A stretch of DNA of 64,000 nucleotides from Hoeflea sp. (GTDB taxonomy: Bacteria > Pseudomonadota > Alphaproteobacteria > Rhizobiales > Rhizobiaceae), in the NCBI RefSeq assembly GCF_030682515.1, contig NZ_JAUXOD010000051.1, positions 186,001 to 250,000 of the forward strand, written 5' to 3'. Of the stretch, positions 45,854 to 56,259 are shown piece by piece. The position numbers and the translations under genes were made by a program. Under the pieces are notes generated by a model. That model saw nothing but the letters and a program-made list of their open reading frames with translations, was not told where the DNA came from and ran no database searches. Position 1 is the first letter of the stretch. Every line of letters begins with the position of its first letter.

Positions 45854-47689
45854 ATGCGCATCCATCAACTGCCCGAGACCCTGATCAACCAGATCGCCGC
45901 CGGTGAAGTCATCGAGCGGCCGGCAAGCGTCGTGAAGGAACTGGTCGAAAACGCCATCGACGCCGGCGCGCGCCGGATCGAGATCGCCACCGCGGCGGGC
46001 GGCAAGGCCCTGGTCCGGGTGATCGACGACGGCGCCGGCATGGACGCCGAGGATCTTGCGCTCGCGGTGCGCAGGCACTGCACCTCCAAGATCGATCAGC
46101 GGCTCGATGACATCAGGACGCTCGGCTTCCGGGGCGAAGCCCTGCCCTCGATCGGCTCGGTGGCGCGGCTGACGCTGAGATCGCGTCCCAAGGGCGCGGC
46201 CCACGCCAACGAGGTGTCGCTGGCAGGCGGCGTTCCCGCGCCGCTCCGGCCGGCGGCCGCCAACCAGGGGACTACGGTCGAGGTCCGCGACCTGTTCTTC
46301 GCCACGCCTGCGCGGCTGAAGTTCCTCAAGTCCGACCGGGCGGAAACCGCGGCGATCACCGAGGTCGTGCGGCGAATCGCCATTGCGTTTCCCTCCGTGC
46401 GGTTCACGCTGTCGGGGCCGGATCGCTCCACCCTCGACCTGCCCTCGACCGGCGAGGACAGGCTGGCGCGGATCGCCCAGGTGCTGGGCGACGAATTCGC
46501 CGCCAACACGATCGCGCTCGACGCGATGAGGGAAGATGTGGGCCTCGCCGGCCATGTCGGGCTGCCGACCTGGAACAAGGCCAACTCGCTTGCCCAATAC
46601 GCTTTCGTCAATGGCCGCCCGGTGCAGGACAAGCAGATCCTGTCGGCCATTCGCGCCGCCTATTCCGACACAATGCCGCGCGGACGCTATCCGGTGGCGG
46701 TGTTGTGGATCACGCTTGATCCGGCGCTGGTGGACGTCAATGTGCACCCGGCCAAGGCGGATGTGAGGTTCAGGGATCCGGGTCTGGTCCGGGGCCTGAT
46801 CATCGGCGCCATCCGCCAGGCGCTGACCGCGGGCGGCGATCGCGCCTCGCCCTCGGCCAGCACCGGCCTGGCTGAGGCCTTCCGGCCGGCGGCGGCATTT
46901 ACGGGGGCGCCGACAAGCCGTCCCGCGCAATGGTCCTTCGGCGCCGCCCTGGGGCCCGGACGCGGCGGATGGCAGGCCGGCCAATCCCCGGCACGGCCGC
47001 TCGGGGGTTTCACGCCAGGGTTTTCCGAGCCGGGACAGTCGGAGATCACGGGCGCCGTGATGCCCACGGCGCGGATGGGGGAAATGGAGAGCGACCCGTT
47101 GCTCGAGTCCCATCCGCTGGGCGCGGCGCGGACGCAGATTCACGAAAACTACATAGTCGCGCAGACCCGGGACGGGCTGGTGATCGTCGACCAGCATGCG
47201 GCCCATGAACGGCTGGTGTTCGAGCGGTTGAAGACAGCACTCCGTGCCGGGCGGGTTCCGTCGCAGATCCTGCTGCTGCCGGAGATCATCGACCTGCCGG
47301 AAGAGGATTGCGACAGGCTGGCCGAACGGGCCGATGATCTGGCGGAGTTCGGCCTGGTGCTCGAACGCTTCGGGACGGGCGCCATCGCTGTGCGGGAGAC
47401 GCCCTCCATGCTGGGCGAGACCGATGTGAGCGGCCTGGTGCGCGACCTCGCCGATGAACTTGCCGAATGGGACAGCGCCGGCAGCCTCAAGGACCGGCTC
47501 GAGGCTGTGGCCTCGACCATGGCCTGCCACGGGTCGGTGCGGTCCGGACGAAGGCTCGTTCCCGAAGAGATGAACGCGTTGCTGCGGGAGATGGAACGCA
47601 CGCCCGGATCGGGACAATGCAATCACGGGCGGCCGACCTATATCGAGTTGAAACTCGCCGACATCGAGAGACTGTTCTCGCGGCGATGA
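45854..47689 (+). CDS. mutL: DNA mismatch repair endonuclease MutL
   Basis: [89 protein letters not shown]. Confidence 0.95.
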   Translation: MRIHQLPETLINQIAAGEVIERPASVVKELVENAIDAGARRIEIATAAGGKALVRVIDDGAGMDAEDLALAVRRHCTSKIDQRLDDIRTLGFRGEALPSIGSVARLTLRSRPKGAAHANEVSLAGGVPAPLRPAAANQGTTVEVRDLFFATPARLKFLKSDRAETAAITEVVRRIAIAFPSVRFTLSGPDRSTLDLPSTGEDRLARIAQVLGDEFAANTIALDAMREDVGLAGHVGLPTWNKANSLAQYAFVNGRPVQDKQILSAIRAAYSDTMPRGRYPVAVLWITLDPALVDVNVHPAKADVRFRDPGLVRGLIIGAIRQALTAGGDRASPSASTGLAEAFRPAAAFTGAPTSRPAQWSFGAALGPGRGGWQAGQSPARPLGGFTPGFSEPGQSEITGAVMPTARMGEMESDPLLESHPLGAARTQIHENYIVAQTRDGLVIVDQHAAHERLVFERLKTALRAGRVPSQILLLPEIIDLPEEDCDRLAERADDLAEFGLVLERFGTGAIAVRETPSMLGETDVSGLVRDLADELAEWDSAGSLKDRLEAVASTMACHGSVRSGRRLVPEEMNALLREMERTPGSGQCNHGRPTYIELKLADIERLFSRR

Positions 47690-47780
47690 CCGGACGGGTG
47701 CGGCCGCGGCCGTGCGGAATCTTGCATTTTCGGCAACGAGGCCGCATACAGCGGTGTGAGGCAAACGGGAGCAGTTCACC

Positions 47781-48011
47781 ATGAACCGTTTTGAAGGCCC
47801 CGGCGCACGACCGGCAAAAGTCCGCTATCTCGATGGGGATTTCCAGATCCTCATGCCGGGCAGCCATGTCGTGTGCGCGGTGACCGGCGACATCATCCCG
47901 ATCGAAGAGCTCAAATACTGGAGCGTGGCGCGCCAGGAGCCCTATGTCGACATCCACGCCTCGGTGGCTGCCGATCAACGTGCGGGCATCCTGCCAGGCA
48001 CAAGCACCTGA
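47781..48011 (+). CDS. DUF2093-family small protein
   Basis: 76 aa; GARPAKVRYLDGDFQILMPGSHVVCAVTGDIIPIEELKYWSVARQEPYVD. Confidence 0.8.
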   Translation: MNRFEGPGARPAKVRYLDGDFQILMPGSHVVCAVTGDIIPIEELKYWSVARQEPYVDIHASVAADQRAGILPGTST

Positions 48012-48065
48012 CCGAGACCTGTCGTCCGGCGCGCGCAGGGGACCGGCTTTCTCCCCGTCTCCGTT

Positions 48066-48089
48066 GAAAAGGCCCGCCGAAGCGGGCCT
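48066..48089 (-). terminator. Intrinsic terminator for the minus-strand gene at 48161-48532
   Basis: Minus strand A-GGCCCGC-TTCG-GCGGGCC-TTTTC. Confidence 0.75.
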
Positions 48090-48160
48090 CGTCGTGAGTG
48101 GCGTAGCCGGAGGGCGCGCGCTGCGGATCCGACCGATGTGCCCGAGGAAGGGCCGAGCCG

Positions 48161-48532
48161 CTATTTGGACCGGCAGCGGCCGGTCTTGGTCTTTTCCTTG
48201 TCTCCGTCATCATAGGCAATGCCGATCTTCTCGCCTGCCAAGGATGCGATCTTGCCGGAATACCACTCCCCGGCGCCCTTGAAATTACACTCGACTTTCA
48301 TGCCGATCATCCAGTCATAGGGCCGGACCGCCTTCTTGCCGAGGGTCTCGCGTTCACCATCGTCGTAACGCACGGTGACTGTTCCCTTTCCGATACTTTC
48401 GACCACGCCTGGGAACCAGTAGGCACCACCCTGGTATTTGCCGAGCACCCAGTCTCCCACCGTCTGTGCGCCAGCGGAGGTCACCAGCGAAGCAATGATG
48501 CCGGCCGCCATTACAAAAATCTTCGAATTCAT
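48161..48532 (-). CDS. Exported protein with two tandem Tudor/Agenet-like repeats
   Basis: Signal MNSKIFVMAAGIIASLVTSAGAQ; VGDWVLGKYQGGAYWFPGVVESIGKGTVTVRYDDGERETL / IGMKVECNFKGAGEWYSGKIASLAGEKIGIAYDDGDKEKT. Confidence 0.75.
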   Translation of the reverse strand: MNSKIFVMAAGIIASLVTSAGAQTVGDWVLGKYQGGAYWFPGVVESIGKGTVTVRYDDGERETLGKKAVRPYDWMIGMKVECNFKGAGEWYSGKIASLAGEKIGIAYDDGDKEKTKTGRCRSK

Positions 48533-48727
48533 GGAAATAAGAACCCATGGGAGCAAGCCTCCCGAGCCTGCACCACAGGGTGTTGGCTCACCTTTGTATA
48601 TCGGGTGGATGTTGCCGACAATGCGTGAAATTTCAGCATGTTGGGCAGCGCGCATGGGATTTTGTCGATGTTTCTCATCGACCTCTGCAGCCCGTCGCCT
48701 CAACCAGACCTTCGCCAGGAAGGCTGC

Positions 48728-49762
48728 TCAGGTCGACAGCGTCACCTGGCGGCGTTTGAAGGCAGCCACGGCGAGATCGATGATGCCGCCGGGGACATGG
48801 GGGCTGTCGAATTCCAGTTCGATGTCCAGAACGGCGGTTTTCTTCACCAGGTCCAGTGCCCGGCCATGGCCTGACTGCAGTCGGACATAGTCCTTTGACG
48901 TGGTGATCAGATCGAGGCCGTAGAGTTCGGACTGGGTCAGCAGGTCCTCGATCTCGTCGCTGGTGAAATGATGATGATCGGGGAACCCCCGGCGCTGTGC
49001 AAGACGGACACCGGCGTCTTCCAGCGTTGCGAAGAACTTGTCCGGATCGCCGATGGCGGCGAAGGCCAGGCAGTTGCGATCCCGGAACCGGGCGGCATTG
49101 AGCGGCTGCAAGCGCGCCAGGTGAATGGGCTTGGCGGCGCGCGCCGCCAGTCGGATCATCGGGTCGGCGCCATCGCCCTCGCCCACGACAATCAGCGCAT
49201 CCGCGTGCCGGACCTGGTCGATCACCGGAGCCCGAACCGGGCCCGCGGGAAACACGCAGCCATTGCCGATGCCGCGGCGCGCATCCACAACCAGCAGCGC
49301 CTGATCGAACACGAGGCGCGCACTCTGGAACCCGTCATCCATGATGATGAGATCGGCCCCTTCGCGCACCAGCAGTTCAGCGCCCTCGACGCGCTTAGCC
49401 GACACCACCGTCAGCGCGCGGGCAGCCAAGAGCATGGGCTCGTCGCCCACAAGGCGCGCCGTGTCCTTCACAGGATCGACGACGGTGGCGTGGCGGACGC
49501 CGCCGCCATAGCCGCGCGACAGAAATCCGGGCTTGAGGCCGCGGGCGATCGCAGCCTCGGCAAGGGCCAGCGCGGTCGGGGTCTTGCCGGATCCGCCAAC
49601 GGTGAAATTGCCGACGCAGATCACCGGCACGGGAACCCGCGCGCGCACCCGGCGATCCATGATCCGGCGCGCGACGCGGCCATAGGCCCAGGCGAAGGGA
49701 GACAACAGCGCCGACTGGACGCCGGGGGACTGCCACCAGAACGGCGGGGCCTCGCTTACCAC
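48728..49762 (-). CDS. lpxK: Tetraacyldisaccharide 4'-kinase
   Basis: VPVICVGNFTVGGSGKTPTALALAEAAIARGLKPGFLSRGYGG; LIIMDDGFQSARL. Confidence 0.95.
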   Translation of the reverse strand: MVSEAPPFWWQSPGVQSALLSPFAWAYGRVARRIMDRRVRARVPVPVICVGNFTVGGSGKTPTALALAEAAIARGLKPGFLSRGYGGGVRHATVVDPVKDTARLVGDEPMLLAARALTVVSAKRVEGAELLVREGADLIIMDDGFQSARLVFDQALLVVDARRGIGNGCVFPAGPVRAPVIDQVRHADALIVVGEGDGADPMIRLAARAAKPIHLARLQPLNAARFRDRNCLAFAAIGDPDKFFATLEDAGVRLAQRRGFPDHHHFTSDEIEDLLTQSELYGLDLITTSKDYVRLQSGHGRALDLVKKTAVLDIELEFDSPHVPGGIIDLAVAAFKRRQVTLST

Positions 49763-51099
49763 TGCCCCCCCGCCCGGTGCTCCATGTTCTCGTTGTCGCG
49801 CGGCAGCAGCCGGGCTTTGACGGTCAATGGGTTGATGTAGGGTTCAAGCGCCCGAATGGTCGATTGCAGCGCGCCGCGCATGTCGCCCAGGGTTTTCTCG
49901 CCGCCCGCCGCCATGGTCTGGCGCGCCTGCGGATTGGACAGGAGGTAGTGCACCCCCTTGGCCAGCATCTCGCCGTCGCGGACAAAGCGCGCCCCGCCGT
50001 TCTTGATCAGCTTGGCATAGCTTTCGCGGAAATTCTCGACCTGGCTTCCCGCCAGGACCGCGCAGCCGAGCATGGCCGGTTCCAGCGGGTTCTGTCCGCC
50101 GCCGCCCTTCAGGGATTTGCCGACGAAGGCGATTTCGGTGAGATTGAGATAGAGCCCCATCTCGCCGATCGTATCGCCCAGATAGACGTCGGTCGAGGGC
50201 TCGATCCGGTCTCCGCGCGAGCGGCGCGCGACGTTCAATCCCCTGGCCGCGAGCATCGCCTCGATGGCGTCGGCGCGATCGGGGTGGCGCGGCACCAGGA
50301 TGGTCAGTTGGTTGTGGCGCGGCTTGAGCGCGCGATGCACGGCGGCGGCGATTTCGTCCTCGCCCTCGAAGGTGGAGATGGCCGCCCAGGTCGCGCGGTT
50401 GCCGATCTGGATCTGCAGCCTGGCAAGCTCCTCCTCGTCCCATGGCGGCGCCGAGGTGTCCACCTTGAGATTTCCCGACACCGAAACCGGCCGGGCGCCC
50501 AGCGCCAGGAAGCGCTCGGCGTCGAGATCGGACTGGGCTATGACGTGCGAGAGGTTTTCGAACAGCGCGTCGGCAAGGCTCGGGCGCTTGCTCCAGCGCG
50601 CGAAGGACCGGTCCGACAGGCGGCCGTTGACCAGGACCTGCGGCGTCCGCCGTGCGCCCAGCTCAAGAATGGTCATCGGCCAGATCTCGGATTCGGCGAT
50701 GATCGCCAGATCCGGCTGCCAATGGTCCAGAAAGCGCGAGACTGCCGGCTTGAGATCGAGCGGCACATATTGGTGGATGACCGTGTCGCCCAGGCGTTCG
50801 CGCGCCACGCCGGCCGAGGTGACGGTGCCGGTGGTCAGCACCACCCAGATGCCGCGGCGGCGGACTTCCCGGATCAGCGGCACGACCGCCGCGGTTTCGC
50901 CGACACTGGCAGCATGGAACCAGACGAGCGGGCCGACCGGCCGATCGATCCTGGACCGGCCATAGCGTTCATTGCGGCGGGAGCGTTCTTCCTTGCCCTT
51001 GGCGGCGCGGATGGCGAGGTAGGGGCCGAGCAGCGGATAGAGGCCCGCGCCGAACCAGCGGTAGCCGAAAAGCGCCCAGCGTGCCCATCCGCGACTCAT
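49756..51099 (-). CDS. waaA: 3-deoxy-D-manno-octulosonic acid transferase
   Basis: RPVGPLVWFHAASVGETAAVVPLIREVRRRG; IIAESEIWPMTILELGAR; VPRHPDRADAIEAMLAARG; FVGKSLKGGGGQNPLEPAMLG. Confidence 0.95.
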   Translation of the reverse strand: MSRGWARWALFGYRWFGAGLYPLLGPYLAIRAAKGKEERSRRNERYGRSRIDRPVGPLVWFHAASVGETAAVVPLIREVRRRGIWVVLTTGTVTSAGVARERLGDTVIHQYVPLDLKPAVSRFLDHWQPDLAIIAESEIWPMTILELGARRTPQVLVNGRLSDRSFARWSKRPSLADALFENLSHVIAQSDLDAERFLALGARPVSVSGNLKVDTSAPPWDEEELARLQIQIGNRATWAAISTFEGEDEIAAAVHRALKPRHNQLTILVPRHPDRADAIEAMLAARGLNVARRSRGDRIEPSTDVYLGDTIGEMGLYLNLTEIAFVGKSLKGGGGQNPLEPAMLGCAVLAGSQVENFRESYAKLIKNGGARFVRDGEMLAKGVHYLLSNPQARQTMAAGGEKTLGDMRGALQSTIRALEPYINPLTVKARLLPRDNENMEHRAGGQW

Positions 51100-51860
51100 G
51101 TGCTGATCCCGACTGCGGTGTTTGCTTCGTGGGTGACGCGATTGAGTTCGGCGGTCACCCTTTGCCGCGCCTCGAGCATCTCCTCCTTGTCCGCCTTGGG
51201 CGAGACATAGATGGGCGGGGCGAGGCGGGCGCTGCGGACGCCGAACGGCAGATTGATCGTCGTCTTGTCCCAGGTCTTCTCGAGCACGATGCGGCGGCTG
51301 GTGGCCAGTGCCACGGGAATGATCGGGCGGCCCGATATCCGCGCCAAGGTGACGATCCCCTCGCCCGCCTGCCGCGCCTCGCCTTTGGATATGTCGGCGA
51401 TCATGACGACGCTGACACCGCGCTTGAGGGCGTCGCGCATGGCAAACAGGGCCCTGACGCCGCCCTTTTCCGAGACCAGGCGGACATCGCGCCCGCCCGA
51501 GCCCCGAATCACGTCATAGCCCGCCCGCTCGATCACGCGGGCATTGATCTCGGCATCGGTGCTGCGCGACACCAGGGTGACGAATTTCCGGTCACGCGGG
51601 CCGCCATAGGGAATGAGCAGGTGCTGGCCGTGCCACAGCGTGAAGATCGCAGGCCAGGCCTCATCCAGCATTGTCTCCCAGTCACTGGAGGTACCGTTGT
51701 CGCGGTTGGTGCGCCATATTCCGCTCAGCATGCCGTGGATCAGGAGCGAGCCGATCCGCTGGACCCATTCGGACTGCAAAAGCCTCTTGCCCAGACGGCG
51801 CCGGTTCAATTTTTCGCTCAGCTTTGGCCGCGGCGCGGTTTCGGCGTCCGGTTTGGTCAT
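51096..51860 (-). CDS. DUF374-type lysophospholipid acyltransferase family protein
   Basis: IFTLWHGQHLLIPYG; VSRSTDAEINARVIERAGYDVIRGSGGRD; ADISKGEARQAGEGIVTLARISGRPIIPVALATS. Confidence 0.87.
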   Translation of the reverse strand: MTKPDAETAPRPKLSEKLNRRRLGKRLLQSEWVQRIGSLLIHGMLSGIWRTNRDNGTSSDWETMLDEAWPAIFTLWHGQHLLIPYGGPRDRKFVTLVSRSTDAEINARVIERAGYDVIRGSGGRDVRLVSEKGGVRALFAMRDALKRGVSVVMIADISKGEARQAGEGIVTLARISGRPIIPVALATSRRIVLEKTWDKTTINLPFGVRSARLAPPIYVSPKADKEEMLEARQRVTAELNRVTHEANTAVGIST

Positions 51861-51880
51861 TCTTGTCTTTCGACCGGGCC

Positions 51881-52129
51881 CTAGGACGCGGATTGGCTGT
51901 CGTCGTGCGGATTGAGCATCCGGTGCATGTGAACGATGAAATAGCGCATATGGGCATTGTCGACGGTCATTTGCGCCTTGGATTTCCAAGCCTGGTGGGC
52001 CGACGCATAGTCGGGAAAAATCCCGACGATGTCGAGCGCATCGAGATCCCGGAAGTCCATCGAATCGAGGCTCCTGAGTTCGCCGCCAAACACGAGGTGC
52101 AGAAGTTGTTTCTTTTCGCCATCGGCCAT
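51881..52129 (-). CDS. DUF4170-family small protein
   Basis: 82 aa; LLHLVFGGELRSLDSMDFRDLDALDIVGIFPDYASAHQAWKSKAQMTVDNAHMRYFIVHMHRML. Confidence 0.8.
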   Translation of the reverse strand: MADGEKKQLLHLVFGGELRSLDSMDFRDLDALDIVGIFPDYASAHQAWKSKAQMTVDNAHMRYFIVHMHRMLNPHDDSQSAS

Positions 52130-52195
52130 GGTGTCGCTCCACGAATAAACGGTGCCGCCAATCTCAGCGCGGTTTGCGGCAAATCCCGAAAAAGG

Positions 52196-53002
52196 TCAAT
52201 GCCCGTCGGACGGCTGCAACAGCGCCAGCAATCCCGGCACCTGCGCGTGCGATGCCGCCAGCAAAAGCCCGCGCGAGGGATCGGGGTCATTGTAGGCCAT
52301 GCGCATCCCGGCCGCGTCGACAAGGATGTGTCCGGTTTCGGCCAGCATCACGTCGGCGGCGGCAAGGTCCCATTCGCTGGACCTCGGCCTGATGAAGACA
52401 CCGTCGAGGCTGCCGCGCGCCACCGCCGCGACCCTGAGTGCAAGCGACGGGCCTCCGGGGACCTTCTCGAGGCCTGCCCCGGCGCCGGGCCGCATGCCTG
52501 CTTCGACCATGTCCGGAACCGCCACCCGCAGGGGCGTGTCCGCGGCCTGGCCATCGCCGGGCTTCAGGCGAACCTCGTTGCGGAACGCGCCGCCGCCGGT
52601 GCGGGCATGCCAGACCTCGCCGCGCGCCGGCGCCGCCAGCACCCCGGCCACGGGCTTGCCGTCCTCCACCAGGCCGATGCTCACGCACCAGTCCGGCCGC
52701 CCCGAGACATAGGCGCGGGTGCCGTCGATCGGATCGATGATGAAGACACGGCTGTGGGAGAGCCGCTTGTCGGTGTCCTCAAGTTCCTCGGACAGCCAGC
52801 CATAGTCCGGCCTGGCCCCGAGCAGCATAGCATAGAGCAGGCGGTCGATGGCGATGTCGGCTTCCGACACCGGCGATCGCCCCTCGTTCTTGTACCAGAC
52901 CTCGGGATCCTTGCGGAAATGCGCCATGGCGATATCAGCCGCCAGGCGCGATGCCTCGAGCATCAGCGCGAGGTCGTCGGCAAAGGGCTCAGTCGCCTGC
53001 AA
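52196..53002 (-). CDS. cysQ: 3'(2'),5'-bisphosphate nucleotidase / inositol monophosphatase family (CysQ-like)
   Basis: GWLSEELEDT; VFIIDPIDGTRAYVSGRPDWCVSIGLV; SSEWDLAAADVMLAETG. Confidence 0.87.
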   Translation of the reverse strand: MQATEPFADDLALMLEASRLAADIAMAHFRKDPEVWYKNEGRSPVSEADIAIDRLLYAMLLGARPDYGWLSEELEDTDKRLSHSRVFIIDPIDGTRAYVSGRPDWCVSIGLVEDGKPVAGVLAAPARGEVWHARTGGGAFRNEVRLKPGDGQAADTPLRVAVPDMVEAGMRPGAGAGLEKVPGGPSLALRVAAVARGSLDGVFIRPRSSEWDLAAADVMLAETGHILVDAAGMRMAYNDPDPSRGLLLAASHAQVPGLLALLQPSDGH

Positions 53003-54332
53003 GCGTCATGCCTTCGACGGCAATGGTGGGCGCCGCGATTGAATATTTCCGGTCGATGTCGTCGGCAAGGATCATGCGCTTGAACATGTCCTTGAGATTG
53101 GAGGCGATGGTCACCTCGGACACCGGGAAGGAGATTTCGCCGTTCTCGATCCAGAAACCGGAGGCGCCGCGGCTGTACTCCCCGGTCACCTGGTTGACGC
53201 CCTGGCCGATCAGTTCGGTCACGTAGAAGCCGGTGCCGATCGAGGCGATCAGGTCCTTGGGCGTCTCAAGGCCCGGATTGACGATGACATTGGTCGACGA
53301 GGGCGAGACGCCGCCGCCACGGCTTGCGCGGCCGTTGCTTGCAAGTCCCAGTTCGCGGCCCACGGCGGTGGTCAGGTACCATTGCTGCAGGACCCCGTCC
53401 TCGACCATGGTCAGAGGGCCGACCGAGACACCTTCGCCATCGAAGGGCCGTGAGGCGGAGCCGCGGCGGACGAAGGGATCGTCGACGAGCGTCAGCCCGT
53501 CGATGGCGATCTTCTTGCCCATCATGTCCTTGAGAAAGCTGGTCTTGCGGGCAACGGCGGCGCCGTTGATGGCGGAGACCAGATGGCCGATCAGGCCGCG
53601 CGCGGCGCGCGGGTCAAAGACCACGGTGATATTCGAGCCGGTCTTGACCTTGCGCGGATTGACCCTGGCCGCGGCGCGCTCGCCGGCGCTGCGGCCGATC
53701 AGTTCAGCGTCATCGAGATCGGCGAAGAAGACGCGGCTGTCAAAGTCGTAATCGCGCTCCATCTTGACGCCCTGGCCGGCGATGACGCTGACCGAACGCG
53801 AAAACCCGGACCGCTCGAAGGCGCCAGAGAAACCATGGGACGTGGCCAGCACCATGCCGAACAGGCCCGCACCGGCCCCGGCGCCGATGGAACTGGCGAC
53901 GCCCGGCACCGCGAGCGCAGCCGCCTCGGCCGCGCTTGCAGCCTCGATCAGGCTTTCGGCCGGCGGCTCGGTCGGGTCGAAAAGGTCGAGATCGGGCCAA
54001 GTGCCGGCGAGCATTTCGGCATCGGCCAGGCAGGCATGCGGATCTTCGGGAGAGACGCGCGCCATGGCGACAGCGCGCTGGGCAAGGGCCGCTTCATCGG
54101 CGCCCTGGCCGGCCTGGACCACGGCCACTTTCTGGCCGACGAACACCCTGAGGCTGAAGTCATCCGATTCGGAGGATTCGGTGTTTTCGACCTGTCCGTT
54201 GCGGACGGAGGCCGACCGGGACCGGCGGCGGACCACCAGCGCATCGGCCTGATCGGCGCCGGCCGCGCGGGCACGCCCGATGAGGCGTTCCGCCGTCGCC
54301 AACAAGCCTTCGGATTGTCTGGATTCGCTCAT
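52989..54332 (-). CDS. TldD/PmbA family protein
   Basis: RSRSASVRNGQVENTESSESDDFSLRVFVGQKVAVVQAG; VVFDPRAARGLIGHLVSAINGAAVARKTSFLKDMMGKKI; GVNQVTGEYSRGASGFWIENGEI. Confidence 0.92.
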   Translation of the reverse strand: MSESRQSEGLLATAERLIGRARAAGADQADALVVRRRSRSASVRNGQVENTESSESDDFSLRVFVGQKVAVVQAGQGADEAALAQRAVAMARVSPEDPHACLADAEMLAGTWPDLDLFDPTEPPAESLIEAASAAEAAALAVPGVASSIGAGAGAGLFGMVLATSHGFSGAFERSGFSRSVSVIAGQGVKMERDYDFDSRVFFADLDDAELIGRSAGERAAARVNPRKVKTGSNITVVFDPRAARGLIGHLVSAINGAAVARKTSFLKDMMGKKIAIDGLTLVDDPFVRRGSASRPFDGEGVSVGPLTMVEDGVLQQWYLTTAVGRELGLASNGRASRGGGVSPSSTNVIVNPGLETPKDLIASIGTGFYVTELIGQGVNQVTGEYSRGASGFWIENGEISFPVSEVTIASNLKDMFKRMILADDIDRKYSIAAPTIAVEGMTLAGD

Positions 54333-54434
54333 GTTTTTTGGCCTTTCGCTTGGCTCTCATGTATTGTCCCGGCGGTCAAGCATCAAGTCCAACGTGTGCA
54401 GAACGGACCGATCGCCGGAAAAGGAGCGTTTTGA

Positions 54435-56252
54435 ATGGCCGCAGCCGAAACCAGCCTTTACACCGAAGGTCTGATCCTGTTGTGCGGAGCGATCATCGCG
54501 GCTCCCCTGTTCAAGAAACTAGGACTGGGAACGGTTCTCGGCTACCTCGCCGCCGGCATCGTGATCGGACCGCTGCTGCGCTTCATCACCGATGGCGAGG
54601 AGATCCTGCATTTTGCCGAGCTCGGCGTGGTTCTGCTGCTGTTCATCATCGGGCTCGAGCTCAAGCCCTCGCGGCTGTGGCAGATGCGAAGAGACATTTT
54701 CGGGCTCGGACTGACACAGGTGATGGTCTCCGCGCTGGTCATTCTGGCGGCGACCGTGACACTGGGCGGGCAGACCTGGGCGGCGGCGGTCATCATCGGC
54801 TTCGGGCTGGCGCTGTCCTCGACGGCCTTCGGCGTCCAGATCCTCGATGAACGCGGCGATCTCAACACGCACTACGGGCAGCAGTCGTTCTCGATCCTGC
54901 TGTTCCAGGATCTCGCCATCGTGCCGATCCTGGCGCTGGTGCCGCTGGTTGCCCCGGTGACCGCGGACAGCGGCGGCTCGCTCATCACCGACATCGCCAT
55001 CACCATCGGCGCCATCGCAGCCCTTCTCGCCATTGGCCGGTATCTGCTCAATCCGATGTTCCAGCTGATCGCAGAGGCCGGCGCGAAGGAGGCGATGATT
55101 GCCGCAGCGCTGTTCGTGGTGCTGGCCTCGGGCATGCTGATGCAGGTCGCCGGACTGTCGATGGCGCTCGGCGCCTTCATCGCCGGCGTCATGCTGGCGG
55201 AATCCTCCTACCGGCACGAGCTTGAAGCCGACATCGAGCCGTTCCGCGGCATTCTGCTCGGACTGTTCTTCATGGCGGTGGGCCTGTCCGTGGATCTTTC
55301 GGTGATCGCGGACAATATCCTGCTCATCGCCATTGCCGTGCCGTTGCTGATGATCATCAAGTCGGGCGTGATCTATGCCGCCTGCCGCGTCTTCCGATCA
55401 AGCCACAACGACAGTGTCCAGATTGCCGGATTGTTGCCGCAGGGCGGGGAATTCGGCTTCGTCATTTTCAGCGCGGCGGCCGCAGCGGGTGTTTTCAGCC
55501 CGGCGACAGCGTCGCTGCTGGTGGCGATCGTCACCCTTTCGATGGCGCTGACGCCGCTGGCCGCCGTGCTCGCCAGGCGCCTGATGCGCCAGGCCGATCA
55601 CGAGCAGATGGACGAGGACTTCGCGGGCGCTGGCTCGGATGTGCTGATGATCGGCTTCTCGCGCTTCGGGCAGATCGCCTCTCAGATCCTGCTCGCCGGC
55701 GGATCGGACGTGACCATCATCGAGAATTCCGCGGAGCGGATCCGTTCGGCATCGAAATTCGGCTTCAAGATCTATTTCGGCGACGGCACCCGTAAGGATG
55801 TGCTGATCGCCGCGGGCATCAAGCGCGCCAAGATCGTCGCCGTCTGCACCCAGAAGATGGAGGTCACCGACAGGATCGTCGACCTGATCCAGGCGGAGTT
55901 CCCCACGGTGCGCATCTTCGCGCGCGCCTATGACCGGACCCACACATTGTCGCTGCGCGCCCGGGATGTGGAGTACGAACTGCGCGAAACCTTCGAATCC
56001 GGGCTGGTGTTCGGCCGCAAGACGCTGGAAGCGCTGGGGACAACGGAGGACCTGGCGCTGGAGATCACCGACGACGTGCGCAAGCGCGACGAGGAGCGGC
56101 TGGCGCTGCAGGCGGTGGAGGGAATCCTGGCCGGCAGGGACAAGCTGATTACCCGCCCTGTCACGCCGGAACCGCTGATCACGCCCAAACGTGAATCCGA
56201 GCGACTGGACAAACCGGTCAAACCGGATATCTCCTTGTCCGATCCCGTTTGA
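54435..56252 (+). CDS. CPA2-family monovalent cation:proton antiporter with TrkA-N domain (KefB-like)
   Basis: GTVLGYLAAGIVIGP; AFIAGVMLAESSYRHELEADIEPFRGILLGLFFMAVG; VLMIGFSRFGQIASQILLAGGSDVTIIEN. Confidence 0.93.
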   Translation: MAAAETSLYTEGLILLCGAIIAAPLFKKLGLGTVLGYLAAGIVIGPLLRFITDGEEILHFAELGVVLLLFIIGLELKPSRLWQMRRDIFGLGLTQVMVSALVILAATVTLGGQTWAAAVIIGFGLALSSTAFGVQILDERGDLNTHYGQQSFSILLFQDLAIVPILALVPLVAPVTADSGGSLITDIAITIGAIAALLAIGRYLLNPMFQLIAEAGAKEAMIAAALFVVLASGMLMQVAGLSMALGAFIAGVMLAESSYRHELEADIEPFRGILLGLFFMAVGLSVDLSVIADNILLIAIAVPLLMIIKSGVIYAACRVFRSSHNDSVQIAGLLPQGGEFGFVIFSAAAAAGVFSPATASLLVAIVTLSMALTPLAAVLARRLMRQADHEQMDEDFAGAGSDVLMIGFSRFGQIASQILLAGGSDVTIIENSAERIRSASKFGFKIYFGDGTRKDVLIAAGIKRAKIVAVCTQKMEVTDRIVDLIQAEFPTVRIFARAYDRTHTLSLRARDVEYELRETFESGLVFGRKTLEALGTTEDLALEITDDVRKRDEERLALQAVEGILAGRDKLITRPVTPEPLITPKRESERLDKPVKPDISLSDPV

Positions 56253-56259
56253 GTGCCCC

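Noticed and set aside
45794-47782. 662-aa minus-strand ORF
   Set aside because: Antisense shadow of mutL; R/H/G-biased with no motif.
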